From assembly GCA_902362925.1 (NCBI GenBank), contig CABIYL010000004.1: a DNA stretch of 64,000 nt. One strand, written 5' to 3'. Under the pieces are notes generated by a model. It was not told the DNA's origin, searched no databases, and saw nothing but the letters and a program-made list of their open reading frames with translations. A program made the translations under genes and the position numbers. Shown piece after piece: positions 52,567 through 63,493 of the stretch; position 1 is the first letter of the stretch, and every line of letters starts with the position of its first letter. This stretch comes from Pseudoflavonifractor sp902362925 (GTDB taxonomy: Bacteria; Bacillota; Clostridia; Oscillospirales; Oscillospiraceae).

Positions 52567-53954
52567 CCGTCGGCTTTGGCGCCCCGCAGACGGCGCAGAT
52601 CCTCCATTCTTCCGGCAATCATTTTGGGGAAGAACAGCAGGAACAGCACGGTGGTCACAATGGCGCAGAACACGTCACACACCGGCTCGGCGTAGAAGGC
52701 CGCGTCAGCGGTCAGCAGGATGGGGAAGAGCACTGTCCCGGTGAGGAAGGTGGCCTTACGGAACAGAGAGCAGAACAGGGCCAGGCGCAGGTGGCCCATA
52801 GCGGTGGTCTCGTCCACCAGGGTGTACTGCACCGCCAGGGGGATGATGCCGAAGGTATACACCTTAATATAGGCCACCGTCCGGGCCATCAGAGCGGCGT
52901 CTGCCGTGAAGAGGCGGACAAACAGGGGCGAGAGGGTGTAGGTAAAGACTGTCATCAGGGTGGTGAAGGCCAGGCACAGGCCGCAGATGCACCGGATGGC
53001 CTTCTTAATCCGGTCCGGCTGTCCGGCGCCGTAGTTGAAGCTGACCACGCTCTGGCAGCCGCCGGTGATGCCGCCCATGGGCATGGTGATGATGCACATG
53101 TAGCTCTGGACGATGGTGGCGCAGGTGACCAGAATATCGCCCTCACCCGGTCCGCCGTACCGCTGGAGCATGGCGTTGAGGACGATGAGGAGCACGCTGT
53201 CGGTGGCGATGATCAGGAAGGGGGTCAGGCCGAAGCTGGCGATACGCCCCACCACACGCCACTGGAAGCCGCCCCAGCCCAGCCGCACCGGCATGGACTT
53301 CCGCCGCAGGAGGAGAAGCACCAGGACACAGGAACACATCTGGGAGATGACGGTGGCGATGGCGGCGCCCGCCACGTCCAGGCCCAGCAGATAGATAAAG
53401 ATGGGGTCCAGGACGATGTTCATCACCGCGCCCACCAGGACGGTGGCCATACCCAGTCCGGAGCGGCCCTGGCAGATGAGGAAGCTGTTCATGCCCGTGG
53501 CCATGAGGGCGAAGAAGGTTCCGGCGGTATAGATGGTCAGATAGGTGTTGGCGTAGGGAAAGGTGGCCTCGCTGGCGCCGAAGCACATGAGCAGCGGCTC
53601 CCGCAGCAGCAGGAACAGGGCGGTGAGTACCCCCGAGAGCACCAGCAGCATGAGAAAGCCGTTGTTGAGTACCCGCTGGGCCTCATCCCGGTTACCCTCC
53701 CCCATGCGCATGGCCAGGTTGGGCGCGCCGCCCAGACCCACCAGGGTGGCAAAGGAGGACAGCAGGGTCACAATGGGCCCGCATACGCCTACGCCCGCCA
53801 GGGCCACGGTGCCGATATCGGGAATATTGCCGATGTACATCCGGTCCACGATGCTGTACAGCACGCTGACCAGCTGGGCCAGCATGGTGGGAATGGCCAG
53901 ACGAAGGATCAGGGGACCAATGGGATCCTTCCCCAAATCGTTCTTATGTCGCAC
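52563..53954 (-). CDS. MATE-family multidrug/sodium antiporter
   Basis: A 463-residue transporter with twelve helices in two six-helix halves (DPIGPLILRLAIPTMLAQLVSVLYSIVDRMYIG at the N-terminus; FNYGAGQPDRIKKAIRCICGL in the second half). MATE pumps export cationic drugs in exchange for Na+ or H+. A GTG start at 53954 follows AAAGGAGAGAG. Single gene with its own promoter and a palindrome at its transcript start, so drug- or ligand-responsive repression is likely, but no regulator gene is adjacent. Confidence 0.94.
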   Translation of the reverse strand: MRHKNDLGKDPIGPLILRLAIPTMLAQLVSVLYSIVDRMYIGNIPDIGTVALAGVGVCGPIVTLLSSFATLVGLGGAPNLAMRMGEGNRDEAQRVLNNGFLMLLVLSGVLTALFLLLREPLLMCFGASEATFPYANTYLTIYTAGTFFALMATGMNSFLICQGRSGLGMATVLVGAVMNIVLDPIFIYLLGLDVAGAAIATVISQMCSCVLVLLLLRRKSMPVRLGWGGFQWRVVGRIASFGLTPFLIIATDSVLLIVLNAMLQRYGGPGEGDILVTCATIVQSYMCIITMPMGGITGGCQSVVSFNYGAGQPDRIKKAIRCICGLCLAFTTLMTVFTYTLSPLFVRLFTADAALMARTVAYIKVYTFGIIPLAVQYTLVDETTAMGHLRLALFCSLFRKATFLTGTVLFPILLTADAAFYAEPVCDVFCAIVTTVLFLLFFPKMIAGRMEDLRRLRGAKADG

Positions 53955-53972
53955 ACTATCTCTCTCCTTTTT

Positions 53973-53987
53973 GTCTGTCAGACAGAC
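53973..53987. promoter_or_regulatory. Palindromic operator candidate of the MATE gene
   Basis: GTCTGTC-A-GACAGAC, 7-bp perfect arms, lies between the predicted transcript start (about 53993) and the ribosome site. Confidence 0.55.
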
Positions 53988-53999
53988 TCACTCCGGCCC

Positions 54000-54028
54000 A
54001 TTATAGCCGATCCTTTTCCCGCCGTAAA
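54000..54028 (-). promoter_or_regulatory. SigA promoter of the MATE gene
   Basis: Minus strand -35 TTTACG (54028-54023), 17-nt spacer, perfect -10 TATAAT (54005-54000). Confidence 0.7.
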
Positions 54029-54108
54029 GGGGGTAATTCCCTATTATTTTCTCCCCTCTTGCGCCACCTTTTTCTCTCTGGTGCCTCTCTGCTATTTTTG
54101 CTTCATTT

Positions 54109-54135
54109 TTAGCACTCTCTTTTCTTAAGTGCTAA
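54109..54135. promoter_or_regulatory. CIRCE element (HrcA operator)
   Basis: TTAGCACTC, nine bases, AAGTGCTAA: 17 of 18 consensus bases of CIRCE with exact spacing. Known target of the HrcA repressor in heat-shock operons. Confidence 0.92.
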
Positions 54136-54137
54136 CG

Positions 54138-54166
54138 TTTACAATTTAGACATAATTTATTGTATA
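54138..54166 (+). promoter_or_regulatory. Promoter of hsp20
   Basis: -35 TTTACA (54138-54143), 17-nt spacer, -10 TGTATA (54161-54166), starting two bases after CIRCE. The leader to the ATG is about 190 nt with no gene seen in it. Confidence 0.55.
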
Positions 54167-54359
54167 TTTGTTCACAGTCTGGAAGTATACTAAGTCCAGA
54201 AAAAGAGATAGAGAGGTTGAACAGAACAGCGTTCAGCCCTCTGAAAGGGGATTTGCAACATGCGTGATCACTGTGATTAGCAGAGTGATAGTTCGACTGC
54301 CAGAGTCCCACAGTTCCCAAAAACAGAATTTTAAGTCCAAATCCAAAGGAGAGATTTCT

Positions 54360-54788
54360 ATGTTTGGTATGCTTCCTTTTGAGCGCAGCAACGACAACAT
54401 GTTCGATACATTCGATAATTTCGCCCGTGACTTCTTCCGCAGCAGCAATACCTCCCTGCCTGCCTTCCGCACCGACATCCGCGAGGTCAACGACAAGTAC
54501 GTGCTGGAGGCCGAGCTCCCCGGCTTCAACAAGGAGGACATCTCCCTGGACGTGAAGGACGGCATCCTCACCATCACCGCCGAGCACAAGGAGAGCAGCG
54601 ACCAGAAGGATGAGAAGGGCACCTACCTGCGCCGTGAGCGCCGCTACGGTTCCTTCTCCCGTTCCTTTGACATCACCGGCATCGACGAGGCCGGCATCAC
54701 CGCCGCCTACAACAACGGGGTGCTGGAGCTGAACCTGCCCAAGGCCCAGCCCGTGGTCCCCGAGGCGCGCAGAATCGCCATCGAGTAA
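54360..54788 (+). CDS. Small heat-shock protein Hsp20
   Basis: A 142-residue holdase of the alpha-crystallin family. The conserved domain spans about 35-130 (FRTDIREVNDKYVLEAELPGF, DISLDVKDGILTITAE, the GVLEL region GVLELNLPKAQP). AAAGGAGAG precedes ATG 54360; an upstream frame extension is leader. Under CIRCE, followed by a hairpin and clpB. Holdase plus disaggregase is a sensible pair for clearing heat aggregates. Confidence 0.96.
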   Translation: MFGMLPFERSNDNMFDTFDNFARDFFRSSNTSLPAFRTDIREVNDKYVLEAELPGFNKEDISLDVKDGILTITAEHKESSDQKDEKGTYLRRERRYGSFSRSFDITGIDEAGITAAYNNGVLELNLPKAQPVVPEARRIAIE

Positions 54789-54799
54789 GGGAACGCTGC

Positions 54800-54840
54800 G
54801 GGAGCCGGTCAGCCTTGGCTGACCGGCTCCCTTTCCCTTT
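54800..54840 (+). terminator. Hairpin between hsp20 and clpB
   Basis: A 13-bp perfect stem (54800-54812 with 54819-54831) followed by TTTCCCTTTTC. Likely a partial terminator lowering clpB relative to hsp20. Confidence 0.75.
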
Positions 54841-54971
54841 TCATTATTCCTAGAAAAAAGGTATGGACTTTCCGTCCAAAAGATAGTAGATTATTGGCGG
54901 GATGGGAATTTCCCCCTCCCCCGCCCCAATTCAGAATCTGTTTTACACCCTGAGAGGATGTGACTTACCAT

Positions 54972-57602
<2,631 letters not shown>

Positions 57603-57610
57603 GAGACCGC

Positions 57611-57652
57611 AACGGCGGCAGCGCACTTTCCATGCGCTGCCGCCGTTTTTTA
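57611..57652 (+). terminator. Terminator of clpB
   Basis: A 15-bp perfect stem (57611-57625 with 57633-57647) then Ts. Confidence 0.9.
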
Positions 57653-58798
57653 TGTCCCGGAGGGCTCCTCCCCCTCCGTCACGGTACTCACAAGGCGTGT
57701 CCCGGACCAGCGCTCGTAAAACGCCGGTCTGCCGCCCATCACCTGGGTCAGGGCCAGGAACATAAACACCAGATACCCCACCACAACAGCGCCGCCCACA
57801 GCCAGACCGGCCAGCTCCGGCATCAGCCCGTGAGCCTCCAGCCAGTCCAGCAGGCAGCGGAATACGGGGAGGCTCCAGCGTCCCACGGCCAGCAGAATGC
57901 CGTAGCGCAGCAGGTACTGGTACCACCTGGGCTGCTGCCCTTCCGCCGTAGCCAGCTTCAGCCGGGTCAGGTGGTGTCCCACCGTGCTCCCGCCCAGCAG
58001 CAAGGGGCAAAAGGCAAAATAGGCCAGCACAAACCCCTGCACCGCCGGTTCGGGCAGATACACCTGGCAGTGAAACGCCGTGGACGCCAGATTCAGCACC
58101 ACCACAGCCAGCCCCAGCACAATGCCGTCATACAGCAGCGCCACCAGCCGCCGCAGGAAGGACACCCGCCGTCCACGGGCAAAGCTCACCTGGTCCATTC
58201 TCTCCCGTGTGGGGAGTACCCTGGCCACCAGCCCGGCAATCAGATACCCGATCATGCTGCCGCAGGTGTTGACCATCAGGTCGTCCACGTCAAACATGCG
58301 GTAGCTGCCCGGGTAGATGAAGTACAGTCCGCTGAGCTGCGTCAGCTCAAAAAACAGGGACAGCAGCGCCGCGAGGACCAGCGTCTTTTTCCAGCTGCAC
58401 CGGAAGTAGTACCGCAGATACATGCCAAAGGGCATGGTCATCAGGAAGTTGAACGCAGTGGTCAGAAAGGCGCCGCAGGTGAAGAGGGAAACCCAGGTCT
58501 CCGGCCGGTTCCAGACAGCGTGAGAGGTCCGCATAATATCCCCCACAAAGGCAAAGGGGATCAGCTGGGCCTCGTGTCCGTGGAGCGTGGACGCCGCCTC
58601 GCTGCTGGGCAGGGGCAGAATCACCAGACAGTACACACACAGGAGGTACAGCACAAAGGAGTACACCACCAGGATGCGCATGCTGAGTACGGAGCCGTAC
58701 TTGTGGTAGTTGAACGCGATATAGGGGACGGTGAACAGCACCGCCAGAATGGGGAACAGAATGGCCGCCTGCCGGATTGCCTCCAGATAGCTGCTCAT
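57650..58798 (-). CDS. VanZ-RDD fusion membrane protein
   Basis: A 382-residue polytopic protein made of two domains. Residues about 10-190 are a VanZ-like unit with five helices (LYLLCVYCLVILPLP; FELTQLSGLYFIYPGSYRMFDVDDLMVNTCGSMIGYLIAG). Residues about 205-370 are an RDD-type unit (RRLVALLYDGIVLGLAVVVLN; LLLGGSTVGHHLTRLKLAT). VanZ in enterococci lowers teicoplanin sensitivity by an unknown means; RDD proteins include Na+/H+ antiporter-like and unknown ones. GAAGGTAG precedes ATG 58798. Divergent from the XRE-membrane fusion gene. Confidence 0.88.
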   Translation of the reverse strand: MSSYLEAIRQAAILFPILAVLFTVPYIAFNYHKYGSVLSMRILVVYSFVLYLLCVYCLVILPLPSSEAASTLHGHEAQLIPFAFVGDIMRTSHAVWNRPETWVSLFTCGAFLTTAFNFLMTMPFGMYLRYYFRCSWKKTLVLAALLSLFFELTQLSGLYFIYPGSYRMFDVDDLMVNTCGSMIGYLIAGLVARVLPTRERMDQVSFARGRRVSFLRRLVALLYDGIVLGLAVVVLNLASTAFHCQVYLPEPAVQGFVLAYFAFCPLLLGGSTVGHHLTRLKLATAEGQQPRWYQYLLRYGILLAVGRWSLPVFRCLLDWLEAHGLMPELAGLAVGGAVVVGYLVFMFLALTQVMGGRPAFYERWSGTRLVSTVTEGEEPSGT

Positions 58799-58975
58799 GG
58801 AATCTACCTTCTCTCTCCTCTTGGATGTCTCCCAGCTTATCAGACAAAATTCAAGGAATTATTAAGAAGGACATTATTTTTTCTTTTTTCCTGTTTTCCG
58901 TCCTCTTTCAAGCCCGCAAACCCTTGGAAATACAGGGATTCTACCGCTGGTTTACCGTCTCCCACCACAAAGCGG

Positions 58976-59004
58976 TTGCCAAATATGCCCCGCTCGGCTA
59001 TGCT
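58976..59004 (+). promoter_or_regulatory. Promoter of the XRE-membrane gene
   Basis: -35 TTGCCA (58976-58981), 17-nt spacer, -10 TATGCT (58999-59004), 28 bases before the ATG. Confidence 0.55.
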
Positions 59005-59031
59005 GGAGACAGAAAGAAGGAGGTGCCACAT

Positions 59032-60199
59032 ATGGACAGTATCCGAACCGGAAGTTTCATCGCTTCGCTCCGCCGGGAAAAAGGCATGACCCAGAAAGAG
59101 CTGGCCTCTCTGCTGGGCATCAGCGACAAAGCCGTCAGCAAATGGGAGCGTGGTGAGAGCTACCCTGAAATCACCCTGTTCCCCGCTCTGGGCGCCACCC
59201 TGGGCGTCACCGCCGACGAGCTGATGGCTGGTGAGCGGCAATCTCACACCCGCACGGAAGCCCCCGAGCCCGTCCGCGTCCCCGAGCAAGCCCTCTATCC
59301 GCTCCTGATGGACAACGTCCGTGAGAAGGCCGCCCGTAGCGCCCTGCTGGCCTGGCTGCTGGCGGTGCTGGCCTTTGTGGTCAAGTACGCCTTCTCCGGC
59401 AACAGCCTCAGCGAAGGCGCACTCTTCCCCTGGCTGGCCCCCGGATCCGCCGCCCTGCTGGGCATCGGCGGCGCGGTGCTCCTCTTCCTGGCCTCCGGGC
59501 AGTTCTCCGCCTCCCGGCGGCAGTACCACGCCATGTCCGGCCTCACCGACAGCCGCACCCTCTCCCCCTATATTCTGCTCTTCGCTCTCACCGCGCTGTT
59601 TCTGTTGTCCAGCTTGACACTGGACGCCATGGTGGGCGGCAGTGTGCTCAACTCCAAGGATGAAAACCTGATGGTCCTCAAATCCAGCACCATCAACCTC
59701 TCCATCGTGGCCGCCTGCGTGCTGGCCGCCGCCAACCTGGCCATCCGGCGCTGGGGCGACCGACGGCCCGACCGGCCGGACAGGCTGGAGATGGTTATCA
59801 CCCTGCTGACCACCCTTGCGACCGTGGCTGCCGCCCTCCTGCTGATCCGCTTCCTGTGGGACGCAGTGGAGCAGGGGTTCTACCAGCTGCCCTCTCTGCC
59901 CGACCTGGGCGAGGACGGTCCTCAGTACGGTGGGTTTGACTATCTCAAGTATCTGGTGTCCGGCCTCCAGTACGGTCTTCCCGGCGTGGCCCCCACCATT
60001 TTCGGCGGCATCGGGGTCTGCGCCCTGCTCAATCTGTTCTGGATGGTACGCCGCCGGGACCTGCGCAGCGTGGTGTGCGGTCTGGCCAATCTGGCCATCC
60101 CTGGCCTGGTGCTGGGCTGCTTCGACTTCTGGTTCAAGCTGGCCCCCTTTTATCGCGAGTGGTCTGATACATTCCTCTTTGTGGTGATAATCGGCCTGT
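59032..60199 (+). CDS. XRE-HTH protein with polytopic membrane domain (3' end in gap)
   Basis: 389 codons visible. Residues about 5-62 are a Cro/C1 HTH (FIASLRREKGMTQKELASLLGISDKAVSKWERGESYPEI) and the ELMAGE end typical of clostridial XRE units. A short linker leads to about eight hydrophobic helices (first pair about 105-145), with loops of 10-70 residues. The membrane part has no family I recognise. AGGAGG lies 8 nt before ATG 59032. A membrane-tethered DNA-binding protein might sense envelope state. The C-terminus is in the N gap. Confidence 0.85.
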
Positions 60200-60507
60200 N
60201 NNNNNNNNNNNNNNNNNNNNNNNNNNNNNNNNNNNNNNNNNNNNNNNNNNNNNNNNNNNNNNNNNNNNNNNNNNNNNNNNNNNNNNNNNNNNNNNNNNNN
60301 NNNNNNNNNNNNNNNNNNNNNNNNNNNNNNNNNNNNNNNNNNNNNNNNNNNNNNNNNNNNNNNNNNNNNNNNNNNNNNNNNNNNNNNNNNNNNNNNNNNN
60401 NNNNNNNNNNNNNNNNNNNNNNNNNNNNNNNNNNNNNNNNNNNNNNNNNNNNNNNNNNNNNNNNNNNNNNNNNNNNNNNNNNNNNNNNNNNNNNNNNNNN
60501 NNNNNNN
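60200..60507. other. Assembly gap (308 N)
   Basis: Hides the end of the XRE-membrane gene and the promoter, stem I and specifier of the trpB2 T-box. Confidence 0.95.
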
Positions 60508-60677
60508 TAGCGCGACGGGGACTCCACCCGTTATCAGGGGAGCCTGCGTTTCTGGACGCGGGAAAGTGAGCGGGCATACGGCGCACCGTATGTCAATCCG
60601 GGTGGTACCGCAGAGGTCTTCGGCCTTTGTCCCAGAGAACAGAAGTTCTGGGACGAGGGTCTTTTTTGTTGCCTTCT
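60508..60677 (+). promoter_or_regulatory. 3' part of a T-box riboswitch before trpB2
   Basis: GGGTGGTACCGCAG at 60600-60613, a stem III-like hairpin near 60515-60535, and a terminator (GGCCTTTGTCCCAGA pairing with TCTGGGACGAGGGTC, then six Ts near 60662-60667). The specifier is lost in the gap; UGG is expected from the gene. Confidence 0.9.
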
Positions 60678-60721
60678 CCCAGAACAGCCCCAGCAAAAAA
60701 CACTGAGAAGGAGCGATTACC

Positions 60722-62104
60722 ATGACAAAGATTCCCCACAAGCTGTACCTCACCGAAGACCAGATGCCTCAGAAATGGTTCAACCTGCGCTCTGTCATGA
60801 AGGACCAGCCCGACCCCATGCTCCACCCCGGTACTCTCCAGCCCGTCACCGAGGCCGACCTGGCTCCCATCTTCTGTGAGGAGCTGGCCCGTCAGGAGCT
60901 GGACTGTACCCACGAGTACATTGACATCCCCGAGCCGGTGCTGGACATCTACAAGATGTACCGCCCCTCCCCCATCATCCGTGCCTACGACCTGGAGAAG
61001 GCCCTGGGCACCCCCGCTAAAATCTACTACAAGTACGAGGGCAACAACACCTCCGGCTCCCACAAGCTCAACTCCGCTGTACCCCAGGCCTACTACGCCA
61101 AGATGCAGGGCCTGTCCGGCGTCACCACCGAGACGGGCGCCGGACAGTGGGGCACCGCTCTCAGCGTGGCCTGCGCCTACTTCGACCTGTCCTGCGACGT
61201 GTACATGGTCAAGTGCTCCTATGAGCAAAAACCCTTCCGCAAGGCCATGATGAACGTATTCGGCGCCAACGTTACCCCATCCCCCTCCATGCTCACGGAG
61301 GTTGGCCGCAAAATTTTGGCCGAAAACCCGGGCACCACCGGCTCTCTGGGCTGCGCCATCTCTGAGGCGGTGGAGGCCGCTGTCACCGGCGGCGACAAGC
61401 GGTATGTGCTGGGCAGCGTGCTCAACCAGGTACTCCTCCACCAGTCCATCATCGGCCTGGAGTGCAAGCAGGCCCTGGAGCAGCTGGGCGAGTACCCCGA
61501 TATCGTGGTGGGCTGCGCCGGCGGCGGCTCCAATCTGGGCGGCCTCATCGCCCCCTTTGTGGCCGACAAAATCCGTGGCGTGAAGAACCCCCGCATTGTG
61601 GCGGTGGAGCCCGCCTCCTGCCCCTCCCTCACCCGTGGTAAATACGCCTACGACTTCTGTGACACCGGCAAGGTCACCCCCCTGGCCCGGATGTACACCC
61701 TGGGCAGCGGCTTCATCCCCGCCCCCAACCACGCAGGCGGCCTGCGCTATCACGGCATGAGCCCCGTGCTCTCCAAGCTCTACCACGACGGGTACATGGA
61801 GGCGGTGAGCTACCAGCAGACCCAGGTCTTTGAGGCCGCCGTATTCTTCGCCAAGCACGAGACCATCCTCCCTGCCCCTGAGTCCTCCCACGCCATCAAG
61901 GGCGCCATCGACGAGGCCCTCAAGTGCAAGGAGACCGGTGAGGCCAAGACCATTCTCTTCGGTCTCACCGGCACCGGCTACTTCGACATGACCGCCTATG
62001 AGAACTACCTCAGCGGCAAAATGACCGACTATGTGCCCACCGACGCCGACCTCCAGAAGGGCTTTGACTCCCTGCCCGACATCCCCCAGAATAAGGGTAT
62101 CTGA
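60722..62104 (+). CDS. trpB2: TrpB2-type tryptophan synthase beta chain
   Basis: A 460-residue PLP enzyme of the TrpB2 (TIGR01415-like) group that joins serine and indole to tryptophan. The PLP lysine lies in NNTSGSHKLNSA; the glutamate of TTETGAGQWG and the phosphate loop GCAGGGSNLGG are present. TrpB2 proteins act without TrpA, and no trpA is adjacent; they may salvage free indole, common in the gut (inference). GAAGGAG precedes ATG 60722. Controlled by the T-box just upstream. Confidence 0.95.
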   Translation: MTKIPHKLYLTEDQMPQKWFNLRSVMKDQPDPMLHPGTLQPVTEADLAPIFCEELARQELDCTHEYIDIPEPVLDIYKMYRPSPIIRAYDLEKALGTPAKIYYKYEGNNTSGSHKLNSAVPQAYYAKMQGLSGVTTETGAGQWGTALSVACAYFDLSCDVYMVKCSYEQKPFRKAMMNVFGANVTPSPSMLTEVGRKILAENPGTTGSLGCAISEAVEAAVTGGDKRYVLGSVLNQVLLHQSIIGLECKQALEQLGEYPDIVVGCAGGGSNLGGLIAPFVADKIRGVKNPRIVAVEPASCPSLTRGKYAYDFCDTGKVTPLARMYTLGSGFIPAPNHAGGLRYHGMSPVLSKLYHDGYMEAVSYQQTQVFEAAVFFAKHETILPAPESSHAIKGAIDEALKCKETGEAKTILFGLTGTGYFDMTAYENYLSGKMTDYVPTDADLQKGFDSLPDIPQNKGI

Positions 62105-62112
62105 ACACAGAA

Positions 62113-62145
62113 AATCCCCCGGACCTGCGGTCCGGGGGATTGTTT
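62113..62145 (+). terminator. Terminator of trpB2
   Basis: A 13-bp perfect stem (62113-62125 with 62129-62141) followed by GTTTTGC. Confidence 0.85.
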
Positions 62146-62155
62146 TGCAAAAGAA

Positions 62156-62178
62156 GACGGCACGAAAATCGCGCCGTC
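62156..62178 (-). terminator. Terminator of dapL
   Basis: A GACGGC-type stem followed on the minus strand by TTCTTTTGC, 17 bases past the dapL stop. Confidence 0.7.
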
Positions 62179-62194
62179 CTCCCTTTTTATCTGA

Positions 62195-63412
62195 TTAGAG
62201 CACCTTGCAGATGCGCTCCACAGCCTCCACGGTGGCGTCCGCGCCGCCGAAGGCGGTCAGGCGGATATAGCCCTCGCCGCTGGGGCCGAAACCGGCGCCG
62301 GGGGTGGTGACCACGTTGGCCTGGTGAAGCAGCTTGTCGAAGAACTCCCAGGAGCCCATGCCGTCGGGGGTCTTGGCCCAGACGTAGGGGGAGTTCTCGC
62401 CGCCGGACACGGTGAGACCGGCGGCCTTCAGGCCGTCAAAGATAACCTTGGCGTTGCGCTTGTAGAAGGCGATGTTCTCCATGACCTGGGCGTGGCCTTC
62501 AGGGGTGTAGATGGCCGCGGCGCCCCGCTGGACCACATAGGGCACGCCGTTGAACTTGGTGCACTGGCGGCGGTTCCACAGGGCGTTCAGGCTGGCGCCG
62601 TCCCGCTCCAGGGCCTTGGGCACCACGGTGTAGGCGCAGCGGGTGCCGGTGAAGCCGGCGGTCTTGGAGAAGGAGCGGAACTCAATGGCGCAGGTCTTGG
62701 CGCCGGGAATCTCAAAGATGGTGTGGGGGATCTCCGGGTCGGAGATGAAGGCCTCATAGGCGGAGTCGAAGAGGATCACGCTGCCGTTGGCGTTGGCCCA
62801 GTCCACCCAGGCCTGGAGCTGAGCACGGGTGGCCACAGCGCCGGTGGGGTTGTTGGGGAAGCAGAGGTAGACCAGGTCGGCCTTCTCCTCAGGGATGGCG
62901 GGGGCAAAGCCGTTCTCCGCCACGCAGGGCATGTAGACCAGACGGTTCCACTTGCCGGTCTCCTCGCTGAAGTCACCGGCACGGCCGGCCATGGCGTTGG
63001 TGTCCACATAGACGGGGTACACCGGGTCGCACACCGCAACCACGTTGTCGGTGCCGAAGATATCGCCGATGTTGCCGCAGTCGCTCTTGGCGCCGTCGGA
63101 GACGAAAATCTCGGAGGGGTCAATCTCCACGCCACGGGCGTGGTAATCGTGGGCGGCAATAGCCTCCCGGAGGAAGTCGTAGCCCTGCTCGGGGCCGTAG
63201 CCGTGGAAGCCCTCGGCGGTGGCCATCTCGTCCACGGCCGCGTGCATGGCGGCGGTGACGGCAGGCACCAGGGGCTTGGTCACGTCGCCGATGCCCAGAC
63301 GGATAAGCTTCTTGTCCGGGTTGGCGTCGGCGTATACCGACACCCGGCGGGCGATCTCGGAAAACAGGTAGCTGCCGGGCAGCTTGAGGTAATTGCGGTT
63401 AATGGTGGTCAT
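62195..63412 (-). CDS. dapL: LL-diaminopimelate aminotransferase
   Basis: A 405-residue class I PLP aminotransferase that makes LL-diaminopimelate directly from tetrahydrodipicolinate, skipping the acylated intermediates of the classical route. Seen: N-terminal SYLFSEIARRV, FPNNPTGAVA, the PLP lysine in FRSFSKTAGFTGTRCAY, and the C-terminal GEGYIRLTAFG. Start 63412 (second ATG) has GGAGG at the right distance; the first ATG 63418 is too close to it. 81 bp after dapF in the same direction. Confidence 0.97.
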   Translation of the reverse strand: MTTINRNYLKLPGSYLFSEIARRVSVYADANPDKKLIRLGIGDVTKPLVPAVTAAMHAAVDEMATAEGFHGYGPEQGYDFLREAIAAHDYHARGVEIDPSEIFVSDGAKSDCGNIGDIFGTDNVVAVCDPVYPVYVDTNAMAGRAGDFSEETGKWNRLVYMPCVAENGFAPAIPEEKADLVYLCFPNNPTGAVATRAQLQAWVDWANANGSVILFDSAYEAFISDPEIPHTIFEIPGAKTCAIEFRSFSKTAGFTGTRCAYTVVPKALERDGASLNALWNRRQCTKFNGVPYVVQRGAAAIYTPEGHAQVMENIAFYKRNAKVIFDGLKAAGLTVSGGENSPYVWAKTPDGMGSWEFFDKLLHQANVVTTPGAGFGPSGEGYIRLTAFGGADATVEAVERICKVL

Positions 63413-63493
63413 ATGCATCCTCCGTATCTGCTCCGCCCCGGGGACCCGGGCGGAAATTTTCTGCTGTAACGCATTACAGTGGCTTAGCAGGCA

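Noticed and set aside
54168..54359. Upstream extension of hsp20
   Set aside because: No ribosome site, composition unlike coding sequence, and it starts at the predicted transcript start; treated as leader.
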